Positions 49,718 through 59,227 are shown, counted from the stretch's first letter. The stretch is 64,000 bases of DNA from Flavobacterium celericrescens (GCF_011392075.1 NZ_JAAJBV010000001.1:434001-498000), one strand, 5' to 3'. Notes: generated from the letters alone by a model not told the origin. Numbers and translations are program-made.

Positions 49718-50737
49718 ATGACAGAAACGATTAAAGCCCATATTGAAGAAGTAAAAGCTTTTCAAACCGATAATAAAGAACAATTAGAAGCTTTCCGAAT
49801 TAAGTATTTAGGAAGTAAAGGCTTGTTGAAAGACTTTTTTGCCGAATTCAAAAATGTTCCAAACGAACAAAAGAAAGAATTTGGTCAAGTAATCAACGAA
49901 TTGAAAACTTCGGCAGAAGAAAAGGTAAAATCTATTCAAGACGCTTTAGAAAATAAAGAAGAAGCAAAAGGAATTTACGGCGATACCACGCGTCCAGGAG
50001 AAGCGATGAACATTGGTTCGCGTCACCCAATTTCTATTGTAAAAAACCAAATGATTGATATTTTTTCAACCATTGGTTTCAACGTGTCTGAAGGTCCAGA
50101 AATAGAGGATGATTGGCACAATTTTACTGCATTAAATTTACCAGAATACCATCCGGCAAGAGACATGCAGGATACGTTTTTTATTCAAACGAATCCAGAT
50201 GTTTTGTTGAGAACTCACACTTCATCAGTGCAAGTGCGTTATATGGAAAACAACAAACCGCCAATTCGTACGATTTCTCCAGGAAGAGTTTTTCGTAACG
50301 AGGCTGTTTCTTCGCGTTCGCACTGTATTTTCCATCAAGTGGAAGGTTTGTATATTGATAAAGATGTTTCCTTTGCCGATTTAAAACAAACGTTGTTATA
50401 TTTCACTAAAGAAATGTTCGGAAAATCAAAAATTCGTTTACGTCCGTCGTATTTTCCATTTACAGAGCCAAGTGCTGAAATCGATATTTACTGGGGATTA
50501 AAAACCGAAACCGATTACCGAATTACCAAAGGAACCGGTTGGTTAGAAATTGGTGGTTGCGGAATGGTTGATCCTAACGTATTGAAAAACTGCGGCATCA
50601 ATCCAGACGAACACACAGGTTTTGCTTTCGGAATGGGGGTTGAGCGTATTGCGATGTTGTTGTATCAAATTGGCGATATCCGTATGTTTTATGAAAACGA
50701 CGTTCGTTTCTTAGAGCAATTCAAATCGAGTATATAA
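49718..50737 (+). CDS. pheS: Phenylalanine--tRNA ligase alpha subunit
   Basis: A 339-residue catalytic subunit that charges tRNA-Phe with phenylalanine, working as an alpha2beta2 enzyme with PheT (not in this window). An N-terminal coiled coil (about 1-85) is followed by the class II core: motif 2 (ISPGRVFRNEAVSSRSHCIF with HQVEG), FTEPSAEIDIYWG, and motif 3 (GFAFGMGVERIAMLLYQIGD). The start MTETIKAHIEEVKAF at 49718 is chosen over an in-frame TTG seven codons upstream, since that one falls in the promoter motif. Confidence 0.96.
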   Translation: MTETIKAHIEEVKAFQTDNKEQLEAFRIKYLGSKGLLKDFFAEFKNVPNEQKKEFGQVINELKTSAEEKVKSIQDALENKEEAKGIYGDTTRPGEAMNIGSRHPISIVKNQMIDIFSTIGFNVSEGPEIEDDWHNFTALNLPEYHPARDMQDTFFIQTNPDVLLRTHTSSVQVRYMENNKPPIRTISPGRVFRNEAVSSRSHCIFHQVEGLYIDKDVSFADLKQTLLYFTKEMFGKSKIRLRPSYFPFTEPSAEIDIYWGLKTETDYRITKGTGWLEIGGCGMVDPNVLKNCGINPDEHTGFAFGMGVERIAMLLYQIGDIRMFYENDVRFLEQFKSSI

Positions 50738-50785
50738 TTAAGTTAAAGTCTTAATAATTAATTCTTTAATCTTACTACTATTTCA

Positions 50786-51193
50786 ATGAAAAAAGACATT
50801 ATCATCCCAAAAGTAGCAAACGTTCACATTGTAGCTTTTCAAGAATGGAACGACGATTTTATGGAGAATTCTTGGTACGCTTACTTAGTAAACGACACCG
50901 ATAATTTGTTGGAAATGGCTATGGTAGTTTCACGCGCTTATGGTTTAATCAATGGAGAAGAACGCAAAACAGGAACATTCCGTCATGCATTTGCCAAAGT
51001 AGAACCAAAAACTGCCGTTAAAGTAGAATTGTTAGAAAATAACGTTTTACAATTGAATAACGAATTCATGTTGTCGTACTTTTCAAACGGACAATTATTC
51101 GATAAAACCTTTGTTTTCAGAACCAATTCCATCAATGAAAAAGCTACTGCTGATTTACCAATTATCAACAAAAGAGGCGTTTTCGCGAATTAG
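50786..51193 (+). CDS. Conserved hypothetical protein downstream of pheS
   Basis: A 135-residue soluble protein (MKKDIIIPKVANVHIVAFQE, WYAYLVNDTDNLLEMAMVVS, RHAFAKVEPKTAVKVELLEN). It resembles short conserved proteins found next to pheS in other Bacteroidetes, sometimes misnamed as a PheS subunit because of this position. No enzyme motif is seen. It ends before a strong terminator, so it is probably transcribed with pheS, 48 bp upstream. Confidence 0.78.
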   Translation: MKKDIIIPKVANVHIVAFQEWNDDFMENSWYAYLVNDTDNLLEMAMVVSRAYGLINGEERKTGTFRHAFAKVEPKTAVKVELLENNVLQLNNEFMLSYFSNGQLFDKTFVFRTNSINEKATADLPIINKRGVFAN

Positions 51194-51213
51194 ATTTTCG
51201 TAAATCAAAATAG

Positions 51214-51258
51214 TAAAACCACGAATGCACGAATTGATTTCTGTATTCGTGGTTTTTT
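51214..51258 (+). terminator. Terminator after the gene at 50786
   Basis: AAAACCACGAAT ... ATTCGTGGTTTTTT: a 12-bp perfect stem with a long loop, 20 bp after the stop. Confidence 0.85.
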
Positions 51259-51280
51259 GTATTTAAAAAGAAAATATTTT

Positions 51281-51288
51281 TACCTTTA
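51281..51288 (+). promoter_or_regulatory. Putative -7 motif of the GH92 gene
   Basis: TACCTTTA, one mismatch to TAnnTTTG, 23 bp upstream of the start at 51312. Confidence 0.4.
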
Positions 51289-51311
51289 AGAAATTTTTTC
51301 AACAACACAAC

Positions 51312-54134
51312 ATGAAACCATTTCTTATTGCTTTAGCCTTTTTTACTACTACGATTTCCCAAGCACAAGATTTAGCCAAACACGTCAACCCATTTATTGG
51401 AACTGGCGGTCACGGACACACTTTTCCTGGTGCTACTGTGCCTTACGGAATGGTGCAACTTTCTCCTGACACTAGAATCGATGGCAGTTGGGATGGCTGC
51501 GGAGGTTATCATTATTCCGATAATGTGATTTACGGATTTTCGCACACGCATTTGAATGGAACCGGTGTTTCCGATTATGGAGATATCATGTTGATGCCGA
51601 CTATGGGAGAACCTTCGTTTGATAATAAAGTGTATTCTTCTACTTTTTCGCATGCCAATGAAAAAGCTTCCGCTGGATTTTACTCCGTGAAATTAGACAA
51701 ACACAACATCGATGTGCGTTTAACTGCTTCAACACGTGTTGGTTTTCATGAATACACGTTTAACAAAGCAGGACAAGCGAATATTATTTTAGATTTGAAT
51801 CATCGTGATAAATTGTTGGAAGGGGAAATTCATATTATCAATAGTAGAACAATTGAAATATCGCGAAGAAGTGAAGCTTGGGCAAGAGATCAATACGTAT
51901 ATGCCAGAATTGAGTTTAATGTACCACTAAAACTTACCAAGGTTAAAAGTAATGGAGATTATATGCACTCGCTATCTGACGAATATTCGGGTGGTACAGA
52001 ATCCGCAATAAGTCTTTCAAAACAAGTCAAAAAAGGTGAAAAAATCCTCGTAAAAGTATCACTTTCGCCAACAAGTTATGAAGGAGCTAAATTAAACAGT
52101 TCCGAAATCAAACATTGGGATTTCGATAAAGTACATAAAGCAGCTATTGCACTTTGGAACAAAGAATTATCAAAAATTGAAGTTACTTCTGAAGATAAAA
52201 ACAAGCTAGCGATTTTCTACACGGCTTTGTATCACACGATGATGCAACCAAACATCGCTCAAGATTTAGATGGAAAATACCGCGGTAGAGACAATAAAAT
52301 TCATGTTGCCGAAGGATTTGATTATTACACGGTGTTCTCGCTTTGGGATACGTTTAGAGGCGCACATCCGTTGTATACTTTAATTGATAAAAAACGTACT
52401 GCTGATTACATTAATACTTTCATCAAACAATACGAACAAGGTGGCAGATTACCCGTTTGGGAATTGGCTTCTAATGAAACGGATTGTATGATTGGATATC
52501 ATTCCGTTTCTGTAATTGCCGATGCGATGGCAAAAGGAATTACTGGTTTTGATTACGAAAAAGCTTTTGAAGCCAGCAAAGCTTCTGCGATGCGTGATGT
52601 TTTAGGCTTGGATGCTTACAAGAAAAACGGTTTCATTTCGATTGATGACGAACACGAAAGCGTTTCTAAAACCTTAGAATATGCTTATGACGATTGGTGT
52701 ATTGCCCAAATGGCTCAAATTTTAAACAAGAAAGAAGATTACCAATATTTCATGAAACGTTCTCAAAACTGGAAAAACATTTTCGATTGGGAAACTGGTT
52801 TCATGCGTCCAAAGAAAAACGGCGGTTGGGATAAACCTTTTGATCCTCGTGAAGTCAATAATAATTTTACCGAAGGCAATTCGTGGCAATACTCATTTTT
52901 CGTACCACAAGATATTGAAGGTATGATTCAAGCTTATGGAGGAAAAGAAAAATTCGAAGCCAAGTTAGATGAAATGTTCAATAGCGAAAGCAAAACTACC
53001 GGTAGAGAACAAGTCGATGTTACGGGTTTAATTGGCCAATATGCGCACGGAAACGAGCCAAGTCACCACATGGCGTATTTGTACGATTATGTAGGAAAAC
53101 CTGAAAAAACGAATGCAAAAGTCAAGTATATTTTAGATAATTTTTATACCAATACGCCAGATGGTTTAATTGGAAACGAAGATTGTGGTCAAATGAGTGC
53201 TTGGTATGTGTTGAGTTCGATGGGGATTTACAATGTTACTCCTGGAAACCGCAATTTTAGTTGGACTGTAATTAAGCCTTTTTTTGATGAAATTAAAGTA
53301 AAACTTGAAAATGGGAGCGATGATGTAATTAATAAAAAAGAAATAATAGTAGATAATTCTTCTTTTGGTTTTGAAGTAAACTATTTACGATCTTCAAAAG
53401 AATACAATTTAATTATCCCAGTTCCAGTAATTCAAGCGGAGAGTAAAGCATTTAAAGATAATTTGAAGATTGAATTGAAATCTCAAAATTTAAATGATGT
53501 GATTTTTTATTCTACAAATGATACAACTTCAAAATTAGATGATAGAATATTTATAAAATACACCAAACCATTTGTAATTGATTTAACAACAAATGTATTT
53601 GCTTATATTGAAAAAAATGGACAAAAAAGCAATACTATTTCCGCAACTTTCTTCAAAAAACCAAACAACTACAGCATCAACATCAAATCAGTTTACAATC
53701 CACAATACCATGCCGGAGGTCCAGAAGGATTGTTAGATGGTATTTTAGGAACGGAGAACTGGAGAAAAGGCGATTGGCAAGGCTACCAAAGTCAGGATTT
53801 TGAAGCGGTGGTGGATTTAAAAGAAGTGAAAAGTGTTAATGAAATTTCAGCACGCTTTTTACAAGACCAACGTTCATGGATTTTAATGCCAACTAAAGTC
53901 GATTATTATATTTCGGAAGACAATGTGAATTTTACGTTTTTCGGTTCGGTAAACAATACTTTAAACCCAAAATTAGAAGAAAATACAATTCTAAATTTCA
54001 CTTCAAACGAAACTAAAGATAAAAAAGCACGTTACGTAAAGGTAATCGCTAAAAACTTCGGCAAACTACCAGAATGGCATCAAGGTGCTGGTGGAGATGC
54101 ATTTATTTTTGTAGATGAGATTACGATAAAGTAA
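51312..54134 (+). CDS. GH92-family glycoside hydrolase (alpha-mannosidase type)
   Basis: A 940-residue exported enzyme (signal peptide ending AQA near residue 19). The N-terminal GH92 beta-sandwich begins HVNPFIGTGGHGHTFPGATV, with FSHTHLNGTGVSDYGDIML; the catalytic (alpha/alpha)6 part carries TVFSLWDTFRGAHPLYTLI, PVWELASNETDCMIGYHSV, HGNEPSHHMAYLYDYVGKP and NEDCGQMSAWYVLSSMGIY. The last 140 or so residues add an F5/8-type C or related carbohydrate-binding domain (AGGPEGLLDGILGTENWRKG). GH92 enzymes are calcium-dependent exo-alpha-mannosidases. No SusC/D pair is adjacent, so it stands alone here. Confidence 0.93.
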   Translation: MKPFLIALAFFTTTISQAQDLAKHVNPFIGTGGHGHTFPGATVPYGMVQLSPDTRIDGSWDGCGGYHYSDNVIYGFSHTHLNGTGVSDYGDIMLMPTMGEPSFDNKVYSSTFSHANEKASAGFYSVKLDKHNIDVRLTASTRVGFHEYTFNKAGQANIILDLNHRDKLLEGEIHIINSRTIEISRRSEAWARDQYVYARIEFNVPLKLTKVKSNGDYMHSLSDEYSGGTESAISLSKQVKKGEKILVKVSLSPTSYEGAKLNSSEIKHWDFDKVHKAAIALWNKELSKIEVTSEDKNKLAIFYTALYHTMMQPNIAQDLDGKYRGRDNKIHVAEGFDYYTVFSLWDTFRGAHPLYTLIDKKRTADYINTFIKQYEQGGRLPVWELASNETDCMIGYHSVSVIADAMAKGITGFDYEKAFEASKASAMRDVLGLDAYKKNGFISIDDEHESVSKTLEYAYDDWCIAQMAQILNKKEDYQYFMKRSQNWKNIFDWETGFMRPKKNGGWDKPFDPREVNNNFTEGNSWQYSFFVPQDIEGMIQAYGGKEKFEAKLDEMFNSESKTTGREQVDVTGLIGQYAHGNEPSHHMAYLYDYVGKPEKTNAKVKYILDNFYTNTPDGLIGNEDCGQMSAWYVLSSMGIYNVTPGNRNFSWTVIKPFFDEIKVKLENGSDDVINKKEIIVDNSSFGFEVNYLRSSKEYNLIIPVPVIQAESKAFKDNLKIELKSQNLNDVIFYSTNDTTSKLDDRIFIKYTKPFVIDLTTNVFAYIEKNGQKSNTISATFFKKPNNYSINIKSVYNPQYHAGGPEGLLDGILGTENWRKGDWQGYQSQDFEAVVDLKEVKSVNEISARFLQDQRSWILMPTKVDYYISEDNVNFTFFGSVNNTLNPKLEENTILNFTSNETKDKKARYVKVIAKNFGKLPEWHQGAGGDAFIFVDEITIK

Positions 54135-54148
54135 AGTTCACTACTAAT

Positions 54149-54180
54149 AAAAAAGGTTGTCTCAACAGACAACCTTTTTT
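54149..54180. terminator. Bidirectional terminator between the GH92 and TerC genes
   Basis: AAAAAAGGTTGTCT, loop CAAC, AGACAACCTTTTTT between two convergent genes. Confidence 0.88.
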
Positions 54181-54199
54181 ATTGATATATATTTTGAAA

Positions 54200-55177
54200 T
54201 TAATCTTTATCAGGAAAGAGCAAAGAAGCGATTACAGACAAGATTAACACGCCACCAACTACCATTAACGACACAGTGGTTTCAATATGGTAAAATGGCG
54301 CTACAATCATTTTTACACCGATAAAAGTTAAGATAATAGCTAATCCATATTTTAATTTACTAAACATATACATGAAGTTTGCTAAAAGGAAATACAACGA
54401 ACGTAATCCTAAAATCGCAAAAATATTCGATGTGTACAAAATAAACGGATCATTTGGAGCAATGGCGAAAATGGCAGGAATACTATCTACCGCAAATAAT
54501 AAATCGGTAAACTCAACAATAGCGACCACCACAAATAAAGGCGTTGCCATTTTGATTCCGTTTTGAATGGTGAAAAATTTATCGCCATCAAAATTAGGAC
54601 TTACTTTAAAAAACTTGTGTACAAATTTAGAACCGGCACTTTTGCTAAAATCTTTGCTTCCTTCATCTTCTTCATCACTAAAACCTGATTTGATTCCCGC
54701 AACAATTAGAATAATTCCGAAAATGGTTAGTAAATAATTGATTTTTACTACTTGTCCAAACAATTCCATTTCGGGTAAATAGGTGTAATTCAGTAACCAA
54801 ACTCCGGTAAAAATAAAAATAGCTCTAAAAACCAAAGCACCAATTACTCCCCAAAATAACACTTTGTGTTGGGCTTCTTTGGCAACATTGAAATAACCAA
54901 AAACTAAAATAAAAACAAATAAATTATCAACCGAAAGCGCTTTTTCAATCCAATACGCGCCTTGAAATTGCATGAATTTTTCGGCTCCCATGTAGTGGTA
55001 AATAATTGCACTAAAACCCATAGCTAGCGAAATCCATACCGCTGACCAGATAGCTGCTTCTCGATTAGAAACTACATGTCCTTTTTTGTTTAAAACACCT
55101 AAATCAAGAATTAGCATTGCCAAAATAGTGATGGTAAATGCAGTAATAATCCCAGGATGATTGATAAGATTGTCCAT
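54200..55177 (-). CDS. TerC/Alx family integral membrane protein
   Basis: A 325-residue inner-membrane protein with about nine transmembrane helices and the TerC signature (YWIEKALSVDNLFVFILVFG, FTDLLFAVDSIPAIFAI). The conserved aspartates lie in the two membrane motifs SVDN and AVDS. Alx/TerC proteins export manganese or calcium and are linked to metal homeostasis and tellurite resistance. A cytoplasmic charged loop (DEEDEGSKDFSKS, about residues 165-185) separates the halves. No other ter genes are nearby. Confidence 0.92.
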   Translation of the reverse strand: MDNLINHPGIITAFTITILAMLILDLGVLNKKGHVVSNREAAIWSAVWISLAMGFSAIIYHYMGAEKFMQFQGAYWIEKALSVDNLFVFILVFGYFNVAKEAQHKVLFWGVIGALVFRAIFIFTGVWLLNYTYLPEMELFGQVVKINYLLTIFGIILIVAGIKSGFSDEEDEGSKDFSKSAGSKFVHKFFKVSPNFDGDKFFTIQNGIKMATPLFVVVAIVEFTDLLFAVDSIPAIFAIAPNDPFILYTSNIFAILGLRSLYFLLANFMYMFSKLKYGLAIILTFIGVKMIVAPFYHIETTVSLMVVGGVLILSVIASLLFPDKD

Positions 55178-55348
55178 ATTTTTTTTATTATTTTGCGAAA
55201 ATACTATTTCTATTTTACACCAAGAGAAACAGTGCTATTTATTTGTAAATCAATGTTTTATGTGAAATTATTTTTTATAAAAAAAGACATAAACAAATGA
55301 AAATCAATTATTTACATCTTTTAATTGTGTTAATGCAATAAATTAAAA

Positions 55349-56344
55349 TTAATTTAATTTATCTGTTAATTCTTTAAAAACAGTTTTTGCGTCTTTATTT
55401 TCGTATAAAATTTCATAAACAGCGTCAATAATTGGAGTATCAGCTCCGTATTCTTGATTTAATTTATAAGCACTTTTTACAGCGTAATATCCTTCAGCCA
55501 CCATACTCATTTCCATTTGTGCTGATTTTACGGTGTAGCCTTTTCCAATCATGTTTCCAAACATTCTGTTTCGAGAAAATACGGAATAACCAGTTACTAA
55601 TAAATCACCTAAATAAGCCGAATTATTAATATTTCGCTTCATGCGATGCACTTTACGAATGAATTTCTTCATTTCACGAATACCGTTACTCATTAAAACC
55701 GCTTGAAAGTTATCACCATAGCCTAAACCATGCGCAATTCCAGCTGCAATAGCATAAATATTCTTTAAAACGGCAGCATATTCAGTTCCAATGATATCAT
55801 CAGAAGTTTTTGCTTTGATGTAATGTGAACTTAGATTTTTAGCCACAAATTTGGCTTTTTTCTTATCGCTACAGGCAATAGTTAAGTACGATAAACGTTC
55901 CATTGCTACTTCTTCTGCATGACACGGACCCGTGATAACCCCAATATTTTCAAATGGGATATCGTATTTGGTATGAAAATGTTCGCCTACAATTAAGCTC
56001 GACTCTGGAACAATTCCTTTGATAGCAGAAAAAATGAATTTATCTTTTAAGCTTTCAGTCAAACTTTCTAATTCTTTGCTCAAAAAAGCAGAAGGAATTA
56101 CAAAAATTAGATAATCAGCATAAGCCACCGCCTCGTTGATATCATTTGTAAGTTTTAATTTATTGGTGTCAAACGCAACCGAACTCAAGTAGTTTGGATT
56201 GTGTTTTTGATGTTTTAAATGCTCAATAGCATAAGTACTTCGCATGTACCAAGCAATTTCATCTTGATTTTCACAAAGCATTTTTGCAATTGCAGTAGCC
56301 CAACTTCCTCCTCCAATGACGGCAAACTTTGGCTTTTTTTCCAT
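55349..56344 (-). CDS. gpsA: NAD(P)H-dependent glycerol-3-phosphate dehydrogenase
   Basis: A 331-residue cytoplasmic enzyme that makes sn-glycerol 3-phosphate from dihydroxyacetone phosphate for phospholipid synthesis. The Rossmann motif GGGSWATA (residues 11-18), SAIKGIVPESSLIVGE, ITGPCHAEEVA and the catalytic lysine in AAVLKNIYAIAAGIAHGLGY are present. TATTTTTG at 56367-56374 is a likely promoter element. Confidence 0.95.
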   Translation of the reverse strand: MEKKPKFAVIGGGSWATAIAKMLCENQDEIAWYMRSTYAIEHLKHQKHNPNYLSSVAFDTNKLKLTNDINEAVAYADYLIFVIPSAFLSKELESLTESLKDKFIFSAIKGIVPESSLIVGEHFHTKYDIPFENIGVITGPCHAEEVAMERLSYLTIACSDKKKAKFVAKNLSSHYIKAKTSDDIIGTEYAAVLKNIYAIAAGIAHGLGYGDNFQAVLMSNGIREMKKFIRKVHRMKRNINNSAYLGDLLVTGYSVFSRNRMFGNMIGKGYTVKSAQMEMSMVAEGYYAVKSAYKLNQEYGADTPIIDAVYEILYENKDAKTVFKELTDKLN

Positions 56345-56366
56345 TATGTGTTTCGATTTAGAAAAC

Positions 56367-56374
56367 CAAAAATA
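56367..56374 (-). promoter_or_regulatory. Putative -7 motif of gpsA
   Basis: TATTTTTG on the minus strand, 22 bp upstream of the start. Confidence 0.5.
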
Positions 56375-56418
56375 ATCATTTTAAAAGGATTTACAAAAAA
56401 CGTTTGCTCGAAGCGATT

Positions 56419-57585
56419 TTAATAACTCATTTCTACAATCGCTCTTACTTTTTCTAAAGTAATATTTTGCTTTTCACCCATGGCTTTCCAACCTCTTTCT
56501 TCAAAACGATTTACGATGAAATCAGCAGTTTTTTCGATGTTTTCTGCGTTTTCAGAAATTTTGGTTTTCATGCCCATTTTGTGGAAGAACTCAACCGTTT
56601 TTTCAATCGCTTTTTCTGCAATTTCTTCAGTTGAATTGCCTTGAATGTTCCAAACGCGTTGGCCGTATTGTGCTAATTTATCTTTTTTCGTATCGAACAT
56701 TACGCGGTATAAGTTTGGACCAATGATTGCCAAAGTTCTTGCGTGGTCAATTTCGTATAAAGCAGTTAATTCATGACCAATCATGTGCGTTGCCCAATCC
56801 GAAGGAACTCCTTTTTGAATTAAGCCATTTAACGCCATGGTAGCACTCCAAACAAAGTTGGAAGCCAATTTATAATCACTTGGATTTTCTACTACATCTG
56901 GACCAATCTCAATTAATGTTTGTAAAATACTTTCAGAAATTCGGTCTTGTAATAATGCATCGTGTGTATAAGTCAAATATTGCTCCATAACGTGCGTGAA
57001 CGCATCCACAACTCCGTTTTGCAATTGTCTTTTTGGTAACGAAGTAATTACCGTTGGATCTACAATTGAAAATACTGGGAATAAAGCACTTCCGCCAAGC
57101 GTTAATTTTTCTTGTGTAGCTTCAATCGTAACCACAGCGCCTGAATTCATTTCTGAACCTGTTGCTGGTAAGGTTAAAACCGTTCCAAAAGGAATAACAG
57201 TGGCAACATCTTTGAATAAAATACGTTTTTTCAAAATATCCGCTTCGTCGCCATCAAAATTAACGGCTGCCGAAATAAATTTCACACCATCAATTACGCT
57301 TCCGCCACCAACAGCTAAGATGAAACCAATTTTTTCAGTACGAATAATTTCAACGGCTTTCATCAAAGTTTCAAAACGAGGATTGGGTTCGATACCACCA
57401 AATTCCACAATATCGTGATTGGGTAAAGCGGCTTTTACTTGGTCGTAAACGCCATTTTTGAAGATACTTCCGCCGCCATAAGCAAGCAGAATCTTAGTGT
57501 TTGATGGAACTAAATCAGTTAGTTTAGCAATTTGTCCTTTTCCAAAGACATAGTTTACAGGATTGTATAATTCGAAGTTTAGCAT
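56419..57585 (-). CDS. Iron-containing alcohol dehydrogenase (YqhD/BDH-like)
   Basis: A 388-residue group III alcohol dehydrogenase that reduces aldehydes with NADPH or oxidises alcohols. The cofactor motif GGGSVIDGVKF (near residue 95) and the metal ligands are visible (NGVVDAFTHVMEQYL, ATHMIGHELTALYEIDHART). The N-terminus MLNFELYNPVNYVFGKGQI is that of YqhD-type enzymes. Physiological substrate unknown; members detoxify short aldehydes. TAACTTTG at 57609-57616 may be its promoter. Confidence 0.92.
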   Translation of the reverse strand: MLNFELYNPVNYVFGKGQIAKLTDLVPSNTKILLAYGGGSIFKNGVYDQVKAALPNHDIVEFGGIEPNPRFETLMKAVEIIRTEKIGFILAVGGGSVIDGVKFISAAVNFDGDEADILKKRILFKDVATVIPFGTVLTLPATGSEMNSGAVVTIEATQEKLTLGGSALFPVFSIVDPTVITSLPKRQLQNGVVDAFTHVMEQYLTYTHDALLQDRISESILQTLIEIGPDVVENPSDYKLASNFVWSATMALNGLIQKGVPSDWATHMIGHELTALYEIDHARTLAIIGPNLYRVMFDTKKDKLAQYGQRVWNIQGNSTEEIAEKAIEKTVEFFHKMGMKTKISENAENIEKTADFIVNRFEERGWKAMGEKQNITLEKVRAIVEMSY

Positions 57586-57608
57586 AACATTTTATTTTTT
57601 TAAGAATA

Positions 57609-57616
57609 CAAAGTTA
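57609..57616 (-). promoter_or_regulatory. Putative -7 motif of the alcohol dehydrogenase gene
   Basis: TAACTTTG on the minus strand, 23 bp upstream of the start. Confidence 0.5.
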
Positions 57617-57650
57617 CGCAATGGGATTGGGAACGAATGGTAAAGGAATG

Positions 57651-58199
57651 TTAAGAGATATTTTTATTAGTTTCAAACTTTTTCTTGAAGTAATTCAAGT
57701 TTTTTAGAATATCATCTTTATCGCTTTGATAATTATATAAGCTATAGACCTTTTTACCTTTTGATTTTGAAAAAATTATCAATTCATAATAAGTAATATG
57801 TCGCGTAGGTTTAACTAACGCACCAAAATCATAAATATCATCCCATTCAAATTTGATGTTTTCGATTTCAAAACCTGATAAATTAATTTTTATCAACTTA
57901 TTTTTTCTTAATTTCAAATAAATAATATTTGCAATCATTCCAATTCCTGAAAAAATTAAAATTGGAATAAAATTATCACTGCCTTTAAATCTAAAACATA
58001 TAAAAACAATTGCTAATCCAATTATTATTAATGTTCTATTATTTGATTTTTTACTATCAAAGATAATTTCTTCTTTATCAATTGTTGAAGCGCCAAATTC
58101 AGTTGAACGCAAAAAATAATCTTTATTAAAAAGTTTGTCTTTTATTGAGTTCCCTTTTTTAGGTAAATTTTCGATTTGTTTTTCAAAATCTATGTTCAT
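57651..58199 (-). CDS. Hypothetical membrane protein with a PH-like C-terminal part
   Basis: A 182-residue protein. The N-terminal 60 residues are soluble, then two adjacent transmembrane helices (about 73-90, RTLIIIGLAIVFICFRF, and 95-115, FIPILIFSGIGMIANIIYL), then a basic beta-rich region (NKLIKINLSGFEIENIKFEW, ITYYELIIFSKSKGKKVYSL) reminiscent of bacterial PH-like domains such as YcxB. I do not recognise the family. It begins 12 bp after nadD. Confidence 0.7.
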   Translation of the reverse strand: MNIDFEKQIENLPKKGNSIKDKLFNKDYFLRSTEFGASTIDKEEIIFDSKKSNNRTLIIIGLAIVFICFRFKGSDNFIPILIFSGIGMIANIIYLKLRKNKLIKINLSGFEIENIKFEWDDIYDFGALVKPTRHITYYELIIFSKSKGKKVYSLYNYQSDKDDILKNLNYFKKKFETNKNIS

Positions 58200-58211
58200 A
58201 TTTCTTTGAAA

Positions 58212-58793
58212 TTACTTCTTATAAAACAAATTATGTTCCACATATTCCCAAACTTTATTCGGTAACATCGGAACCACATTTTTACCTTTTTTAATGCTTT
58301 CGCGAATGAATGTTGAGGACAATTCAATCACAGGAGCACCAACTCTGTGAATTTTTGGATGATTTACAAATTGCTCGTCAATTTCCCCGGAATTTAATCT
58401 TGGATAGACATAAATATTGTGGTTTTGCAAAATAACTTCATAGTTTTTCCACTTGTGAAGCGAGTTCAAATTGTCTTCGCCCATGATTAATGAAAATTCG
58501 TTTTTTGGGAATTTCTCTTGTAAATGCGCTAAAGTATTTACGGTATAATTCGGTTGAGGTAACTTGAATTCAATATCCGAAGGTTTTATTTTTGGAAAAT
58601 CTTCGGTTGCCAAATGCACCATGTGCAAACGATGGTAATCATCTAATAACGAACTTTTTTGCTTGTGTGGATTATGCGGTGTAACTACCATCCAAATTTG
58701 ATCCAAATCAGAATGCTCTGCCATGTGATTGGCAATAATTAAATGCCCAATGTGAATGGGATTAAATGTTCCGAAATACAATCCGATTTTCAT
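58212..58793 (-). CDS. nadD: Nicotinate-nucleotide adenylyltransferase
   Basis: A 193-residue enzyme of NAD synthesis that joins AMP to nicotinate mononucleotide. The nucleotidyltransferase motif GTFNPIHIGHL is at residues 8-18, WMVVTPHNPHKQKSSLLDDY follows, and the second motif SSTFIRESIKKG near residue 160. Length and order are normal. It lies in a minus-strand block with gmk and yicC, from which it is separated by a four-helix-bundle gene and its repeats. Confidence 0.96.
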   Translation of the reverse strand: MKIGLYFGTFNPIHIGHLIIANHMAEHSDLDQIWMVVTPHNPHKQKSSLLDDYHRLHMVHLATEDFPKIKPSDIEFKLPQPNYTVNTLAHLQEKFPKNEFSLIMGEDNLNSLHKWKNYEVILQNHNIYVYPRLNSGEIDEQFVNHPKIHRVGAPVIELSSTFIRESIKKGKNVVPMLPNKVWEYVEHNLFYKK

Positions 58794-58799
58794 TGTTTT

Positions 58800-58836
58800 A
58801 GTGATTAGTAAAGAGTGATTAGTGATTAGCTTTAAG
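58800..58836 (+). repeat. Left inverted arm flanking four-helix-bundle gene 1
   Basis: AGTGATTAGTAAAGAGTGAT then TAGTGATTAGCTTTAAG. The reverse complement of 59192-59227 matches it at about 32 of 36 positions. The last codons and stop of the gene at 58819 are read from this arm. Confidence 0.9.
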
Positions 58837-59190
58837 CGTTTTGGAAAAAGCGTTAATCATTTTTGACTCTTCTTCAATTTGATTTAATAATTCATGAAAT
58901 AATTCCAAATTAGTAATAAAGTCTAATTCTTTCGCAATAATCAATTGTGTTTCAATTTCAAATAGAGAACCTCTTGCGATATCTAAAAAGTGACTAAATG
59001 ATTTATCTGTATTTCTACCATAACCTTCAGCAATATTTGAAGGAATTGATACAGAAGCTCTTTTTAATTGACTTGAAAGCGCATACATTTCTTCTTGAGG
59101 AAAAGTTTTTACAAGTTGATAAACTAATTTTACAATTGTAATTCCTTTTTTCCAGATTAATAAATCTTTGTATGATTTTATTTCATTCAT
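58819..59190 (-). CDS. Four-helix-bundle protein 1 (S23 / 23S rRNA intervening-sequence protein family)
   Basis: A 123-residue all-helical protein of the S23/IVP family: YKDLLIWKKGITIVKLVYQL, the hallmark LKRASVSIPSNIAEGYGRNT, then FSHFLDIARGSLFEIETQLI. The group was first found encoded in insertions in 23S rRNA genes, and is related to the bAvd accessory protein of diversity-generating retroelements. No reverse transcriptase or variable repeat is in this window. The gene lies inside near-perfect inverted repeats between nadD and gmk, and its C-terminal KANH and stop come from the repeat arm. It is about 70% identical by eye to the second copy at 59847. Confidence 0.88.
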   Translation of the reverse strand: MNEIKSYKDLLIWKKGITIVKLVYQLVKTFPQEEMYALSSQLKRASVSIPSNIAEGYGRNTDKSFSHFLDIARGSLFEIETQLIIAKELDFITNLELFHELLNQIEEESKMINAFSKTLKANH

Positions 59191-59191
59191 T

Positions 59192-59227
59192 TTAAGCTAA
59201 TTACTAATCACTTTTTACTAATTACTC
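59192..59227 (-). repeat. Right inverted arm flanking four-helix-bundle gene 1
   Basis: On the minus strand AGTAATTAGTAAAAAGTGAT then TAGTAATTAGCTTAAA, directly upstream of the gene start at 59190. Partner of 58800-58836. It also touches the stop of gmk at 59222. Confidence 0.9.

Noticed and set aside
54200..55177. A tellurite resistance cluster based on the TerC-type gene
   Set aside because: No terA, terB, terD or terZ neighbours; solitary TerC/Alx proteins act in metal homeostasis.
56996..57418. 140-codon open frame on the plus strand inside the alcohol dehydrogenase gene
   Set aside because: It is antisense to a clear enzyme gene with conserved motifs; composition is what the opposite strand of a coding region gives, and no family is recognisable.
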